53,727 bases of DNA from Pseudoalteromonas ostreae (lineage in GTDB: Bacteria; Pseudomonadota; Gammaproteobacteria; Enterobacterales; Alteromonadaceae): positions 1 through 53,727 of the forward strand of contig NZ_JAGPYN010000029.1 of the NCBI RefSeq assembly GCF_018069805.1. Reading direction: 5' to 3'. This document shows positions 7,704-15,675 of this stretch, piece by piece. Under the pieces are notes generated by a model. That model searched no databases and had not been told where the DNA came from. It saw only the letters and a list, made by a program, of their open reading frames with translations. The position numbers and the translations under genes were made by a program. The first letter of the stretch is position 1, and each line of letters opens with the position of its first letter.

Positions 7704-9725
7704 TTAAAACTCGCCACTGAGTGAAATAGTGAGGCTGGGTTCACTGTGTTCTAGCGCATAGTAGCGATAATCTAACTTGCCAGTTCTATCTGGGTAATAA
7801 ATATGGCGGTCAAATAGATACTCTCCACCAAAAGCATCTTCAAGTTCTATATTGATCTGCATGTCATTATCCAAGTCGAACTCGGCGTAAAAATCGTAAG
7901 TAGCGCGATCTTTTTGTCGGTAAATTTCTTCTGAATAGAAACCTGTTTCAGTGTTGGGTAGAGATGCCAGCACACCCCATGCATACCAATCCCCGTTTTT
8001 TCTAAACTCTATCTCTGCACTGTGCGGCTCTAGCCAAGATATGGCCCGATCACCTGTTAATGGGTCATCGTAGTTGGCATCGCGATATTCATAAAATGCA
8101 TTTATGAGGCTGTCTTCCAGTAACTGATTGGTTTGTATACTGATATTGATATCTAAGCCATAGTAATAGGCGTGCCCTGCATTACCGACCCCCCAGTCAC
8201 CATTCTCAAAACGAATGAACTCATGAATATCACGCTTTTTTTGCCAAAAAGCTCGCGTATTTAGCGTCCAGAGATCTTCTGCTTCATAATTTAACTCGTA
8301 ACTTAACTCGATACTTTGTTGAGGCTTCAACTCAGTGTTGCCAGATTGCTCACGGCCAAAGTCATTGCCCTGGCTATCCAGAAAGTCAGAGAAATCAAGC
8401 TGGTCGACCTTACGCTGCAAAGTGAATGTTGATTGCAGGCCGTTTTGCGCTTGGTGGCTGAGCTTAATTAGAGGTTTAAGATAGCGACTTTGTGTTTCAT
8501 ATTGGGTATTTGATTGGCTGCTGAGCTTAGCGTATTCAACCGTTAATTTACTGTATAGCTGCCATTGCGGGTTAAGCTCGATTTTGCTGGCAATAAAAGG
8601 CTCTGCACGGGTTTCACTGACGCTGGTAGTCGTGATTTTGCTCTCTGCGGTGTGCGCTTCTAACGTATCTGCCTCTAAACGGTTATGACTCACCTCTATA
8701 CCTAACTCTGGTTGCCACCACAAAGCAGGTTGCTGACTTGCAAGCTTTAATACTTGCTCTGTATTTGATTGGTTTTGCTTAAATTGAGTAAGCGTGAGTT
8801 CACTGTCGCTTTGCTCTGTGGTGAACGCAACTTGGTCACTGTCACGAAGGCGAAGTAATCCCGTCACTTGCCATAACCATGATTGTTCGCCTGCAATTGC
8901 TTGCTGTTGCCAGTCAAAGCCCAACTCATACTCATCGAGTTGAGATTTATCTTTTATAGCCTCATTACCCGACTCATCGTTATTGTTTTGCCAATCACGT
9001 TTATAATCTTCTTGATAATGCTCTTTAAGTAACAGAGCATTTATTTGTAATACGCTACCAGTCATCACCTTGCTTGATGTAATACCTGTACTGATATTTT
9101 CAATGCTTTCTTGATACTGCTCTTGACCATTTAAATAGCTGATATTTTGACTGTTAGACTCAGTGTAATCAGTTACAGAGTAAGCAACATTTTTGTCAGT
9201 AGAGAGCTTTAACTGGTGATCCCAATTCAGCCATTGTGTACTGACTTGTAGCGAGGCTGCATTTGCTTGGTTAAAGTCTTTATGTGATTTAGCACTAACC
9301 TGCCAATTTGCCCTGTTTTTAGAATTATCTCTTATAATATTAACTGCTTGCGTATATTGGCTGGTAGAAGAAAATGGATGGCCGGCTAAATAGACTTCCA
9401 TTTCAGCAATTTGGCTTATGGGTAAATCTGACAAAACCGTTTCTAGGCTTTGCGACTTATTGAGAACGGGCAGGCCATTAATCAATACATTGCCGCTGGC
9501 GTTACTCAGGCCTCGTTGATTATTTGAATCAATAAACTGAAAGCCTGCAACTTGCTCAATAATATCGAATGCAGTTTGCCCCTGCATGGCTAGAAGATCA
9601 TCGCTGGTATAAAGCGCGGCTTTATCTTCAATGACAACCCGCGTGACATTTTGGGCGAGCACTGAAGAGTTACAGCTTAATGAACTGATAAAAAAAGCAG
9701 AGGTAAGCCAATTTTTGCGATGCAT
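7704..9725 (-). CDS. TonB-dependent receptor-like outer-membrane protein
   Basis: 673 residues with a signal peptide ending around SVLAQ (residue 25), then a plug domain (about 35-130: LLAMQGQTAFDIIEQVAGFQF, GNVLINGLP, ISQIAEMEVYLAG). The rest is about 540 residues rich in alternating aromatic/polar strands typical of a 22-strand barrel. The protein ends in ISLSGEF, with the terminal phenylalanine expected for outer-membrane assembly. I see no convincing TonB box between the signal peptide and the plug. It is shorter than siderophore or CarboxypepD-plug receptors. It lies downstream of the second LytTR gene on the same strand, separated by 163 bp that contain a strong palindrome, which suggests LytTR control. 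The substrate is unknown. Confidence 0.75.
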   Translation of the reverse strand: MHRKNWLTSAFFISSLSCNSSVLAQNVTRVVIEDKAALYTSDDLLAMQGQTAFDIIEQVAGFQFIDSNNQRGLSNASGNVLINGLPVLNKSQSLETVLSDLPISQIAEMEVYLAGHPFSSTSQYTQAVNIIRDNSKNRANWQVSAKSHKDFNQANAASLQVSTQWLNWDHQLKLSTDKNVAYSVTDYTESNSQNISYLNGQEQYQESIENISTGITSSKVMTGSVLQINALLLKEHYQEDYKRDWQNNNDESGNEAIKDKSQLDEYELGFDWQQQAIAGEQSWLWQVTGLLRLRDSDQVAFTTEQSDSELTLTQFKQNQSNTEQVLKLASQQPALWWQPELGIEVSHNRLEADTLEAHTAESKITTTSVSETRAEPFIASKIELNPQWQLYSKLTVEYAKLSSQSNTQYETQSRYLKPLIKLSHQAQNGLQSTFTLQRKVDQLDFSDFLDSQGNDFGREQSGNTELKPQQSIELSYELNYEAEDLWTLNTRAFWQKKRDIHEFIRFENGDWGVGNAGHAYYYGLDINISIQTNQLLEDSLINAFYEYRDANYDDPLTGDRAISWLEPHSAEIEFRKNGDWYAWGVLASLPNTETGFYSEEIYRQKDRATYDFYAEFDLDNDMQINIELEDAFGGEYLFDRHIYYPDRTGKLDYRYYALEHSEPSLTISLSGEF

Positions 9726-9794
9726 TGTGCGTCCTTGTAAGTGATTTAAAACGTTGCTATTAGATTTTATTCAAGGGCTGACCACAATATTTAA

Positions 9795-9867
9795 GTGTTA
9801 ACTGGCTTGGTCTAGGGACGAATGGATGGGTTTCTTTCCAGTTATCCCATTGAGCAGGGATAACTGG
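9795..9867. promoter_or_regulatory. Palindrome and repeated CCAGTTA half-sites upstream of the receptor gene
   Basis: CCAGTTATCCC (9838-9848) and GGGATAACTGG (9857-9867) form an 11-bp perfect inverted repeat with an 8-nt spacer. A third CCAGTTA half-site is at 9795-9805 (as GTGTTAACTGG). No T-run follows on either strand, so a terminator is unlikely. Its position between the LytTR gene and the receptor gene suggests an operator; the CAGTTA core resembles, but does not fully match, the LytTR half-site. Confidence 0.45.
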
Positions 9868-9888
9868 ACTGACTTATTTAAGCGCGGC

Positions 9889-10659
9889 TCATGCGACTTG
9901 TTGAAGATAAGCCATAACGGCTGTTTTATGGGCTTTACTCAGGGCGACAGTTTTATCGTTCGACAGCACTACAAAACCACTACCTGAAGGCTTAATTGTC
10001 ACCTTTTTGATCAATGTAATATTCACTAAATGTGAGCGATGAGTTCTGAGAAAGGTATTATCAGGCAAGTTGGCTTCAACCTCTTTCAACGTGGCACGTT
10101 TTAACCAAGCTTGTTGTGCCGTACAGATCTCTACATAGTTACTGGCAGAATTGAACTGAATAATTTCGTCATAAGGAATATCAACAAATTGATCGTTATG
10201 TTCGACGGTAATACAGGCTTGGTATTCGTTTTGCGATGCTTTTGATTGAACGGACTTTGATTTTATCAAGCGCTGCCAAAGGTAAACATTTACGAAAATC
10301 ACCAGAGGGTGTAAGGGGGCAAAATATAAAAACGTATAGGAGATTGGGTCGTTAAGCGCATAAAGGTCAAAGATTACTTGTGCGCTCATGGCAAAAGCAG
10401 ACACACCAGCATAAGCTAGTAGAGAGAGCGTTGTGATATGTTTTTTCTTCTGTTCAATAAGGCTGAGGGCTCTAAACAGTAAAGGCGTAATAATAAACCA
10501 CAACCCCCACTCTTGAGCTGCCCAATACCAGACATTATTGAGCTGATCTTCAGGTGCAACCGATAAATCATGCAATACATATATTGTGGTAAGAAAGAGT
10601 ATGACAATACACCAGACGATACTGGATATTTGCCACTCTTTACGTATTTGCTTGTCCAT
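9889..10659 (-). CDS. Membrane-anchored LytTR-family transcriptional regulator (second copy)
   Basis: 256 residues: about four membrane helices in the first 135 (near 12-30, 48-65, 77-98 and 108-130), then a LytTR domain recognised by FVDIPYDEIIQFNSASNYVEI, FLRTHRSHLVNITLIKKV and VALSKAHKTAVMAYL. The architecture matches the regulator at 5321-6187, but the sequences differ clearly, so they are paralogues of one family rather than a recent duplication. No receiver domain is present. It is upstream of, and co-oriented with, the TonB-dependent receptor-like gene, its most likely target. It follows the sigma-54 kinase gene with an 81-nt gap. Confidence 0.85.
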   Translation of the reverse strand: MDKQIRKEWQISSIVWCIVILFLTTIYVLHDLSVAPEDQLNNVWYWAAQEWGLWFIITPLLFRALSLIEQKKKHITTLSLLAYAGVSAFAMSAQVIFDLYALNDPISYTFLYFAPLHPLVIFVNVYLWQRLIKSKSVQSKASQNEYQACITVEHNDQFVDIPYDEIIQFNSASNYVEICTAQQAWLKRATLKEVEANLPDNTFLRTHRSHLVNITLIKKVTIKPSGSGFVVLSNDKTVALSKAHKTAVMAYLQQVA

Positions 10660-10740
10660 TACTGCCCCAATTCAGAAACTTCGTTTAGTTTACTTGCTGA
10701 GCAAAAATTGGCAATTTATTGCGAGAATTTTTTAGCTCGA

Positions 10741-12057
10741 TCATCCAAATACACACCTAAAGCATGCGCCTTGTGGTTTTGGTACATAAATTAAATCACC
10801 ACCGTGGTTGAGCATGATTTGCCGTGAGAGGCTAAGGCCAATGCCGGAGCCTTGTTGCTTGGTGGTAAAAAATGGCACGAAGATCATATCTATCACATGT
10901 TCGCTGATGCCTGGGCCGTTGTCGCTGATTTCAATATAAAGTTGTTGGCTAGTGTTTTGCGCCAAGCTGATTTCTACCCTTGCTTGAGTGGCATTCTCTG
11001 CGCTGTACTTTTGGTTACTCTTTAGTACTTCAAGTGCATTTTTTATTAAGTTTACTAATACCTGTTCTATTTGGCTGCTATCAAGCATGACTAACTGCTG
11101 ATTTTTAATCGACAGTTCGATATGGGTGTGTTGAACGCGTGCTTGTTGTTGATGTAAAGCGACAATACGCGTTAGCATATCGGCTAAATTTGCCGGTGTT
11201 AAATTGGGTTTAGGTAAGCTGCTAACTTGGCGAAAACGAGCAATAAAATCCCCTAAATGAGCGGTTCTTGATGCTAACGTGTTTAGCGCAAGCTGTAAGT
11301 CTTGTTTATCTTCAAGCTCATCAAAACATAGCTTTTGTGGCAGTAAATTGCTACAGGTATCAGCCAGTGATGACAGTGGCGTAATAGAGTTGGCAATTTC
11401 GTGCGTAAGTACCTTAGTTAAGCGCTTATAAGCTTGTTGTTCTTTAAGTTGTAATTGATCATGGATTGATTGCAAGCTCACTACTCGGCGTACTTTACCT
11501 TGTATTTCGGCAATACTCAGTTGAATTGAGAGAGTGTCGTGCTGCTCGCCATTTTGCCAATAGGAGGTGCTGCGAAGATTATGACTGGCGTTTAAAATTA
11601 ACTCACCTACAGCCCCTAACTCATGTAAATGTCGAAAACTCTTCCCCAGTAATTTACTAACGGCTGGGTTTGATTCGATCACCTCGCCGTTGTCATCACA
11701 TACCATAACAGCTAAATCAACATGGATGAGCAAAGCTTGTAGAAACTGTGCTTGTTGCTCGGCATTAAAACGTGCCGTTTGCATTTGCGTTTTTACTTGT
11801 TCAAATTGCTTAAGCATTGGATGTTGTTGACCAAGCCCCAAGGTGCTGTCGCCATTGGCTAAAGCGCGGATCACCATTTCAGCTTGTTTTTGTTGGTGCT
11901 TAAACAGCGTAAAAATGTGCGCTATTAACGCCATGGCGACTAGCATTATAAACAATGTCGTCGCTGAGAAACCATGCTTTTGCAATACATAGCTAAGCAA
12001 CGCGCTTACACTTAGAAGTGCGATAATATTAAATGAAAGCAATAAATTAGCTCGCAT
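10741..12057 (-). CDS. NtrY-like sensor histidine kinase
   Basis: 438 residues. Two membrane helices at the N-terminus (about 5-24 and 32-52) are separated by only a few residues, so there is almost no periplasmic domain. A PAS-like segment (about 105-200: AVMVCDDNGEVIESNPAVSKLLG) follows, then the phosphoacceptor H219 in LTHEIANSITPLSSL. The ATPase has N box NLIKNALEVL, G1 DNGPGI and FFTTKQQGSGIGLSLSRQIM. It belongs to the NtrB/NtrY branch that partners sigma-54 activators. It starts 2 nt after the stop codon of the regulator gene at 12060, so the two are cotranscribed and almost certainly cognate. The lack of a sensor domain suggests detection in the membrane or cytoplasm. Confidence 0.88.
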   Translation of the reverse strand: MRANLLLSFNIIALLSVSALLSYVLQKHGFSATTLFIMLVAMALIAHIFTLFKHQQKQAEMVIRALANGDSTLGLGQQHPMLKQFEQVKTQMQTARFNAEQQAQFLQALLIHVDLAVMVCDDNGEVIESNPAVSKLLGKSFRHLHELGAVGELILNASHNLRSTSYWQNGEQHDTLSIQLSIAEIQGKVRRVVSLQSIHDQLQLKEQQAYKRLTKVLTHEIANSITPLSSLADTCSNLLPQKLCFDELEDKQDLQLALNTLASRTAHLGDFIARFRQVSSLPKPNLTPANLADMLTRIVALHQQQARVQHTHIELSIKNQQLVMLDSSQIEQVLVNLIKNALEVLKSNQKYSAENATQARVEISLAQNTSQQLYIEISDNGPGISEHVIDMIFVPFFTTKQQGSGIGLSLSRQIMLNHGGDLIYVPKPQGACFRCVFG

Positions 12058-12059
12058 GA

Positions 12060-13478
12060 TTATAGCCCATACTTTTCAAGGCGGCGGTACATGGCACCGC
12101 GGGTTAAACCCAGTGCTTTGGCCGCATGACTAACATTACCTTGATGGTGCTTAAGTGCTGCGCGAACTGTACGTTGTTCAAGTATGTCTAAATCAAAGGT
12201 GTCGTACTGCGCTACATTGTTTAAAACCTCTGTGTTTTGGGTATTCTCGTCAGTACTAACTGATGCTGAATTACCAACCACTGAGCTTATATCGAGTTTA
12301 TCCCCTTCAGTTAAAATAACCGCACGCTCTATAGCGTGAGCCAATTCACGTACATTACCTGGCCACGCGTATTGGCAAAGTGCACTCATATCATCATCGC
12401 TAATGGTTAAGCTACGTTTATATTTTTGCGCAAAGTGTTTTAGGTAGTAATTAGCTAATAATGGAATGTCATCGCTGCGCTCCCGTAATGCCGGAAGGCG
12501 AATTTCAACGGTGTTTATACGGTATAACAAATCTTGACGAAAACGTCCCTCTGCGACGGCTTGATCAAGGTTGTCGTTAGTGGCGCAAATAAGGCGGATA
12601 TCAATATCAACGGCTTTACTGCTGCCAACGGGTGTTATTTGCCTATTTTGCAGTGCAGCCAGTAATTTGGCTTGATGCTCTAGGGGTAAATTACCCAGTT
12701 CATCTAAAAATAAACTGCCACCGTGGGCAAGCTCAAATTTACCAATGCGATCGGCTTTAGCATCAGTAAACGCGCCTTTTTTGTGGCCGAATAGTTCACT
12801 TTCAAATAAATTCTGCGCTACTGCACCCATATCTAAACTCATAAATGTTTGATTGTGGCGCATACTTGCTTGATGAATGGCATGCGCGGTCAACTCCTTC
12901 CCTGTGCCACTTTCACCGGTTATCAATATGTTGGCATCAGTTTGAGCTGCTTTTTCTATGGTGCTAAACACCTGTTGCATCGCATTGCTTTGACCTAAAA
13001 ATTCAAAGTTAGGCGTGTTTAAGGCTTGGTTTAACCCTTGTTTTTGCCGCGTTAATTTGCCCACTTGCTGTTTGTCTTTGGCGTGTGAAAATGCGGCGGC
13101 GACTGCGCCAAGTAATTGCTCGTTTTGCCAAGGCTTGGCAATAAAGTCAGAGGCCCCCGCTTTAATTGCATCTACAGCTAATTGAATATCGCCGTAAGCG
13201 GTCATTAATAAAACAACGATATTAGCGTCTTGTTCGATAATTTTTTTTAGCCAATAAAAGCCTTCTTTGCCACTTATTGAGTCTTGGGTAAAGTTCATAT
13301 CAAGCAATATTACGTCAACGGGCTGTTCGAGCTTGCGTTGCTCGTTAATGATGCCTGCAATGTCAAATGGATTGTCAGTGGTTTTAACACTTTGATAATG
13401 CTGCTTTAGTAATAAACGTGCTGCAATGAGAATGTCTGGGTTGTCATCAACAATTAAAAGTGAGCCTGTGTGTTTCAT
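12060..13478 (-). CDS. NtrC-family sigma-54-dependent response regulator
   Basis: 472 residues. Receiver domain (about 5-125) with acceptor D60 in VILLDMNF and the lysine of DFIAKPWQNE. Central AAA+ domain with Walker A GESGTGKE, the sigma-54-contacting loop as GAFTDA instead of the usual GAFTGA, and Walker B GGSLFLDELGNL. The C-terminal Fis-type helix-turn-helix is NVSHAAKALGLTRGAMYRRL. This is an enhancer-binding protein that drives RNA polymerase carrying sigma-54. It is divergent from the efflux operon starting at 13705, whose upstream region has a -24/-12 promoter and palindromes at 13523-13597, so that operon is its likely target. GAFTDA also occurs in other members of the family, so it need not inactivate the protein. 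Confidence 0.9.
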   Translation of the reverse strand: MKHTGSLLIVDDNPDILIAARLLLKQHYQSVKTTDNPFDIAGIINEQRKLEQPVDVILLDMNFTQDSISGKEGFYWLKKIIEQDANIVVLLMTAYGDIQLAVDAIKAGASDFIAKPWQNEQLLGAVAAAFSHAKDKQQVGKLTRQKQGLNQALNTPNFEFLGQSNAMQQVFSTIEKAAQTDANILITGESGTGKELTAHAIHQASMRHNQTFMSLDMGAVAQNLFESELFGHKKGAFTDAKADRIGKFELAHGGSLFLDELGNLPLEHQAKLLAALQNRQITPVGSSKAVDIDIRLICATNDNLDQAVAEGRFRQDLLYRINTVEIRLPALRERSDDIPLLANYYLKHFAQKYKRSLTISDDDMSALCQYAWPGNVRELAHAIERAVILTEGDKLDISSVVGNSASVSTDENTQNTEVLNNVAQYDTFDLDILEQRTVRAALKHHQGNVSHAAKALGLTRGAMYRRLEKYGL

Positions 13479-13522
13479 GATTTTTATTCTTATAGAGTTT
13501 TATTTAGCCTAAAACAAAAAAG

Positions 13523-13597
13523 GGACAGTGTCCATAAATGGACGTTTATAAAATAATAAAGTGTTCTATAAACGGACACTATAATTAGTTTATAAAC
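13523..13597. promoter_or_regulatory. Cluster of palindromes, probable upstream activating sites for the sigma-54 regulator
   Basis: Several related inverted repeats lie in 75 bp: GGACA-G-TGTCC (13523-13533), GTCCATAAATGGAC (13530-13543), GTGTTC-N7-GGACAC (13561-13579) and GTTTATAAAC (13588-13597). They share TGTCC/GGACA half-sites around an AT core. They sit about 45-120 bp upstream of the -24/-12 promoter, the normal position for NtrC-type enhancer sites. Confidence 0.65.
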
Positions 13598-13640
13598 ATC
13601 ATAAATATATAAGTGATTGATTTTGTTTTTAAATTAAAGT

Positions 13641-13656
13641 TGGCATACGCTTTGTA
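13641..13656 (+). promoter_or_regulatory. Sigma-54 (-24/-12) promoter of the efflux operon
   Basis: TGGCATACGCTTTGTA fits the sigma-54 consensus TGGCAC-N5-TTGCA with the right spacing. The -24 element is TGGCA and the -12 element is TTGTA in place of TTGCA. It is 49 nt upstream of the ATG at 13705 and downstream of the palindrome cluster. The adjacent divergent gene encodes a sigma-54 activator, which strengthens the call. Confidence 0.7.
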
Positions 13657-13704
13657 ATAGCAATAGGTAATTAGTTAAATTAAACCAGTATCAAGGTAGT
13701 CGAC

Positions 13705-14958
13705 ATGGACAAAAAAATAGAACGCTCATTTACGCAAAAGTATTTTAAAAAATTTACTTTTGCAGCACTTGCTTTAGGTGTTGCTGCGGCTGCATACGGT
13801 TTTACGCAAAGCAGTGATACAGGCCGTAGCCAAAATATCGAGCGCAGCAGTTTAACGGTTAGCACGGTTAAACAAGGTGCCTTTAAAGATGCTTTGAGCT
13901 TACGCGGTCAAGTGGTGCCAAAAACCAGTATTTATCTTGATACTATCGCTGGCGGTCAAGTGGAAGAACGATTAGTCGAGCAAGGCGAATATGTTGAGAA
14001 AGGCCAACCGCTCGTGCGCTTAAGCAACACTAACTTACAACTTGATGTAATGAGCCGTGAAGCACAAGTTACCGAGCAGCTTAACTTTTTACGTAATACG
14101 CAGATGATGATGGAAACCAGCCGGTTAAATTTACGCCGTGACCTATTAGAAATCGAATTAAAAATCACTCATTTAACACGCCGCTTAAAACAAACTAAGC
14201 CCTTGGTTAAAAGCGGGGTGTTGGCGCAAGAGCAATTAGCAGAGCTTGAAGAAGATTTAAATTATTACCAAGCTCGTAAAGAGCTCACCCTTGAGCGCCA
14301 AAAACAAGAAAACTCAATACGAGAGGTGCAAGTGGCGCAGTTGTCAGACAGCGCTAAAATGCTAGAGAAAAACCTCCAGTTTGCCCGTCGAAACCTCGAC
14401 AACTTATTAGTAAAAGCGCCAGTGTCAGGCTATTTAAGCGAGCTTGATGTAGAAATTGGTGAGTCAAAAAGTAGCGGCGCACGACTCGGTCAAATTGATA
14501 TTCCTAATGAATATAAATTAGTGGTGCGCATGGATGAGTTTTATTTAAATCAAGTTCAGCGCGATATGACAGTGATGATTGAGCTTGATGATGGCGTGAT
14601 TACCGCCAAGGTGAGCAAAATCGATAGCCGCGTACAGCAGTCACAATTTCAAGTAGAAGTGGACTTACCCAGTAACACTAAAAGCATTAAGCGCGGACAA
14701 AGCATTGATATTGAGTTAATGCTAGGGGATGACAATAACAATGCCTTACTGCTTAAACGCGGGGCTTTTTTTACTAACTCGGGCGGTAACTGGGTTTATG
14801 TAATCGAACAAGGCGGTGATAAAGCAGTGCGCCGTGATATTCGCCTAGGCAAAAAGAATCAACACTATTTTGAAGTGCTTGAAGGGCTCAATGCTGGGGA
14901 TCAAGTGATTATCTCAAGCTACAGCAACTTTGACAAAGCACAGCAATTACAATTTTAA
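13705..14958 (+). CDS. HlyD/MacA-type periplasmic adaptor of an efflux pump (first cassette)
   Basis: 417-residue membrane-fusion protein. A single N-terminal membrane anchor lies near residues 19-35. A lipoyl/barrel-sandwich half follows (VKQGAFKDALSLRGQV, GGQVEERLVEQGEYVEKGQPLVRLSN), then a long coiled-coil hairpin (about 120-225). The second lipoyl half is LLVKAPVSGYLSELDVEIGE, and beta-barrel and membrane-proximal domains complete the protein (EVLEGLNAGDQVIIS). It should connect the inner-membrane ABC permease to a TolC-like outer-membrane channel; no tolC homologue is in the window. It is first gene of a three-gene operon (11 nt to the ATPase), transcribed from the sigma-54 promoter upstream. 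The exported substrate is not predictable. Confidence 0.87.
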   Translation: MDKKIERSFTQKYFKKFTFAALALGVAAAAYGFTQSSDTGRSQNIERSSLTVSTVKQGAFKDALSLRGQVVPKTSIYLDTIAGGQVEERLVEQGEYVEKGQPLVRLSNTNLQLDVMSREAQVTEQLNFLRNTQMMMETSRLNLRRDLLEIELKITHLTRRLKQTKPLVKSGVLAQEQLAELEEDLNYYQARKELTLERQKQENSIREVQVAQLSDSAKMLEKNLQFARRNLDNLLVKAPVSGYLSELDVEIGESKSSGARLGQIDIPNEYKLVVRMDEFYLNQVQRDMTVMIELDDGVITAKVSKIDSRVQQSQFQVEVDLPSNTKSIKRGQSIDIELMLGDDNNNALLLKRGAFFTNSGGNWVYVIEQGGDKAVRRDIRLGKKNQHYFEVLEGLNAGDQVIISSYSNFDKAQQLQF

Positions 14959-14969
14959 GGAAAATAATA

Positions 14970-15674
14970 ATGATAAAATTAACTAATCTAAGCCGCGTAT
15001 TTCGTACTCAAGATGTTGAAACTACAGCGCTAAGTAATATCAATCTAACTGTAAACGAAGGTGACTTTTTAGCGATAATGGGACCATCTGGCTGTGGTAA
15101 ATCAACTTTGCTGTCTATTTTAGGTATGTTGGATTCACCAAGTGCAGGTAGCTTTGATTTTGCTGGAACCGACATTGCAGGCTATAGCGAAAAGCAATTG
15201 TCAGAGCTTCGTAAAGCATCAATTGGCTTTGTATTTCAAAGTTTTAACTTAATTGATGAGCTTACCGTATTTGAGAACGTAGAGCTGCCATTACAGTATC
15301 AAAAAATAAGCAAAAGCGAGCGCAAAGATCGCGTTGAAGCCATTTTAAAACGCGTAGGTATTGATCACCGAGGCGAGCATTTACCACAGCAACTTTCGGG
15401 TGGTCAGCAGCAGCGGGTAGCCGTTGCGCGTGCATTAGTGATTAATCCCAAACTAATTTTAGCCGATGAGCCAACCGGTAACCTCGATTCTAAAAACGGT
15501 GATGAAGTGATGGCGATGCTACGCGAATTAAACCGTGAAGGCACAACGGTGATCATGGTGACTCACTCAGAAAAAGAGGGTGCCTATGCTGATCGCTTAG
15601 TGCGCCTATTGGATGGCCAAGTGATGCTTGATAAAGCAAATGTTGCGCAGCAAGCCGTTGTTGAGGTTGCTTAA
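14970..15674 (+). CDS. MacB/LolD-type ABC transporter ATP-binding protein (first cassette)
   Basis: 234-residue nucleotide-binding subunit. Walker A GPSGCGKST (about residues 38-46), Q-loop VFQSFNLIDELTVFENV, signature LSGGQQQR, Walker B LILADEPTGNLDS and the switch histidine in VIMVTHSE are all intact. The family powers MacB-type mechanotransmission exporters rather than classical transport. AAGGA precedes the ATG. It is cotranscribed with the adaptor upstream and the permease whose ATG begins 1 nt after its stop. Confidence 0.9.
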   Translation: MIKLTNLSRVFRTQDVETTALSNINLTVNEGDFLAIMGPSGCGKSTLLSILGMLDSPSAGSFDFAGTDIAGYSEKQLSELRKASIGFVFQSFNLIDELTVFENVELPLQYQKISKSERKDRVEAILKRVGIDHRGEHLPQQLSGGQQQRVAVARALVINPKLILADEPTGNLDSKNGDEVMAMLRELNREGTTVIMVTHSEKEGAYADRLVRLLDGQVMLDKANVAQQAVVEVA

Positions 15675-15675
15675 T

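Noticed and set aside
9838..9867. Rho-independent terminator of the second LytTR gene
   Set aside because: Strong stem but no T-run on either strand; operator reading preferred.
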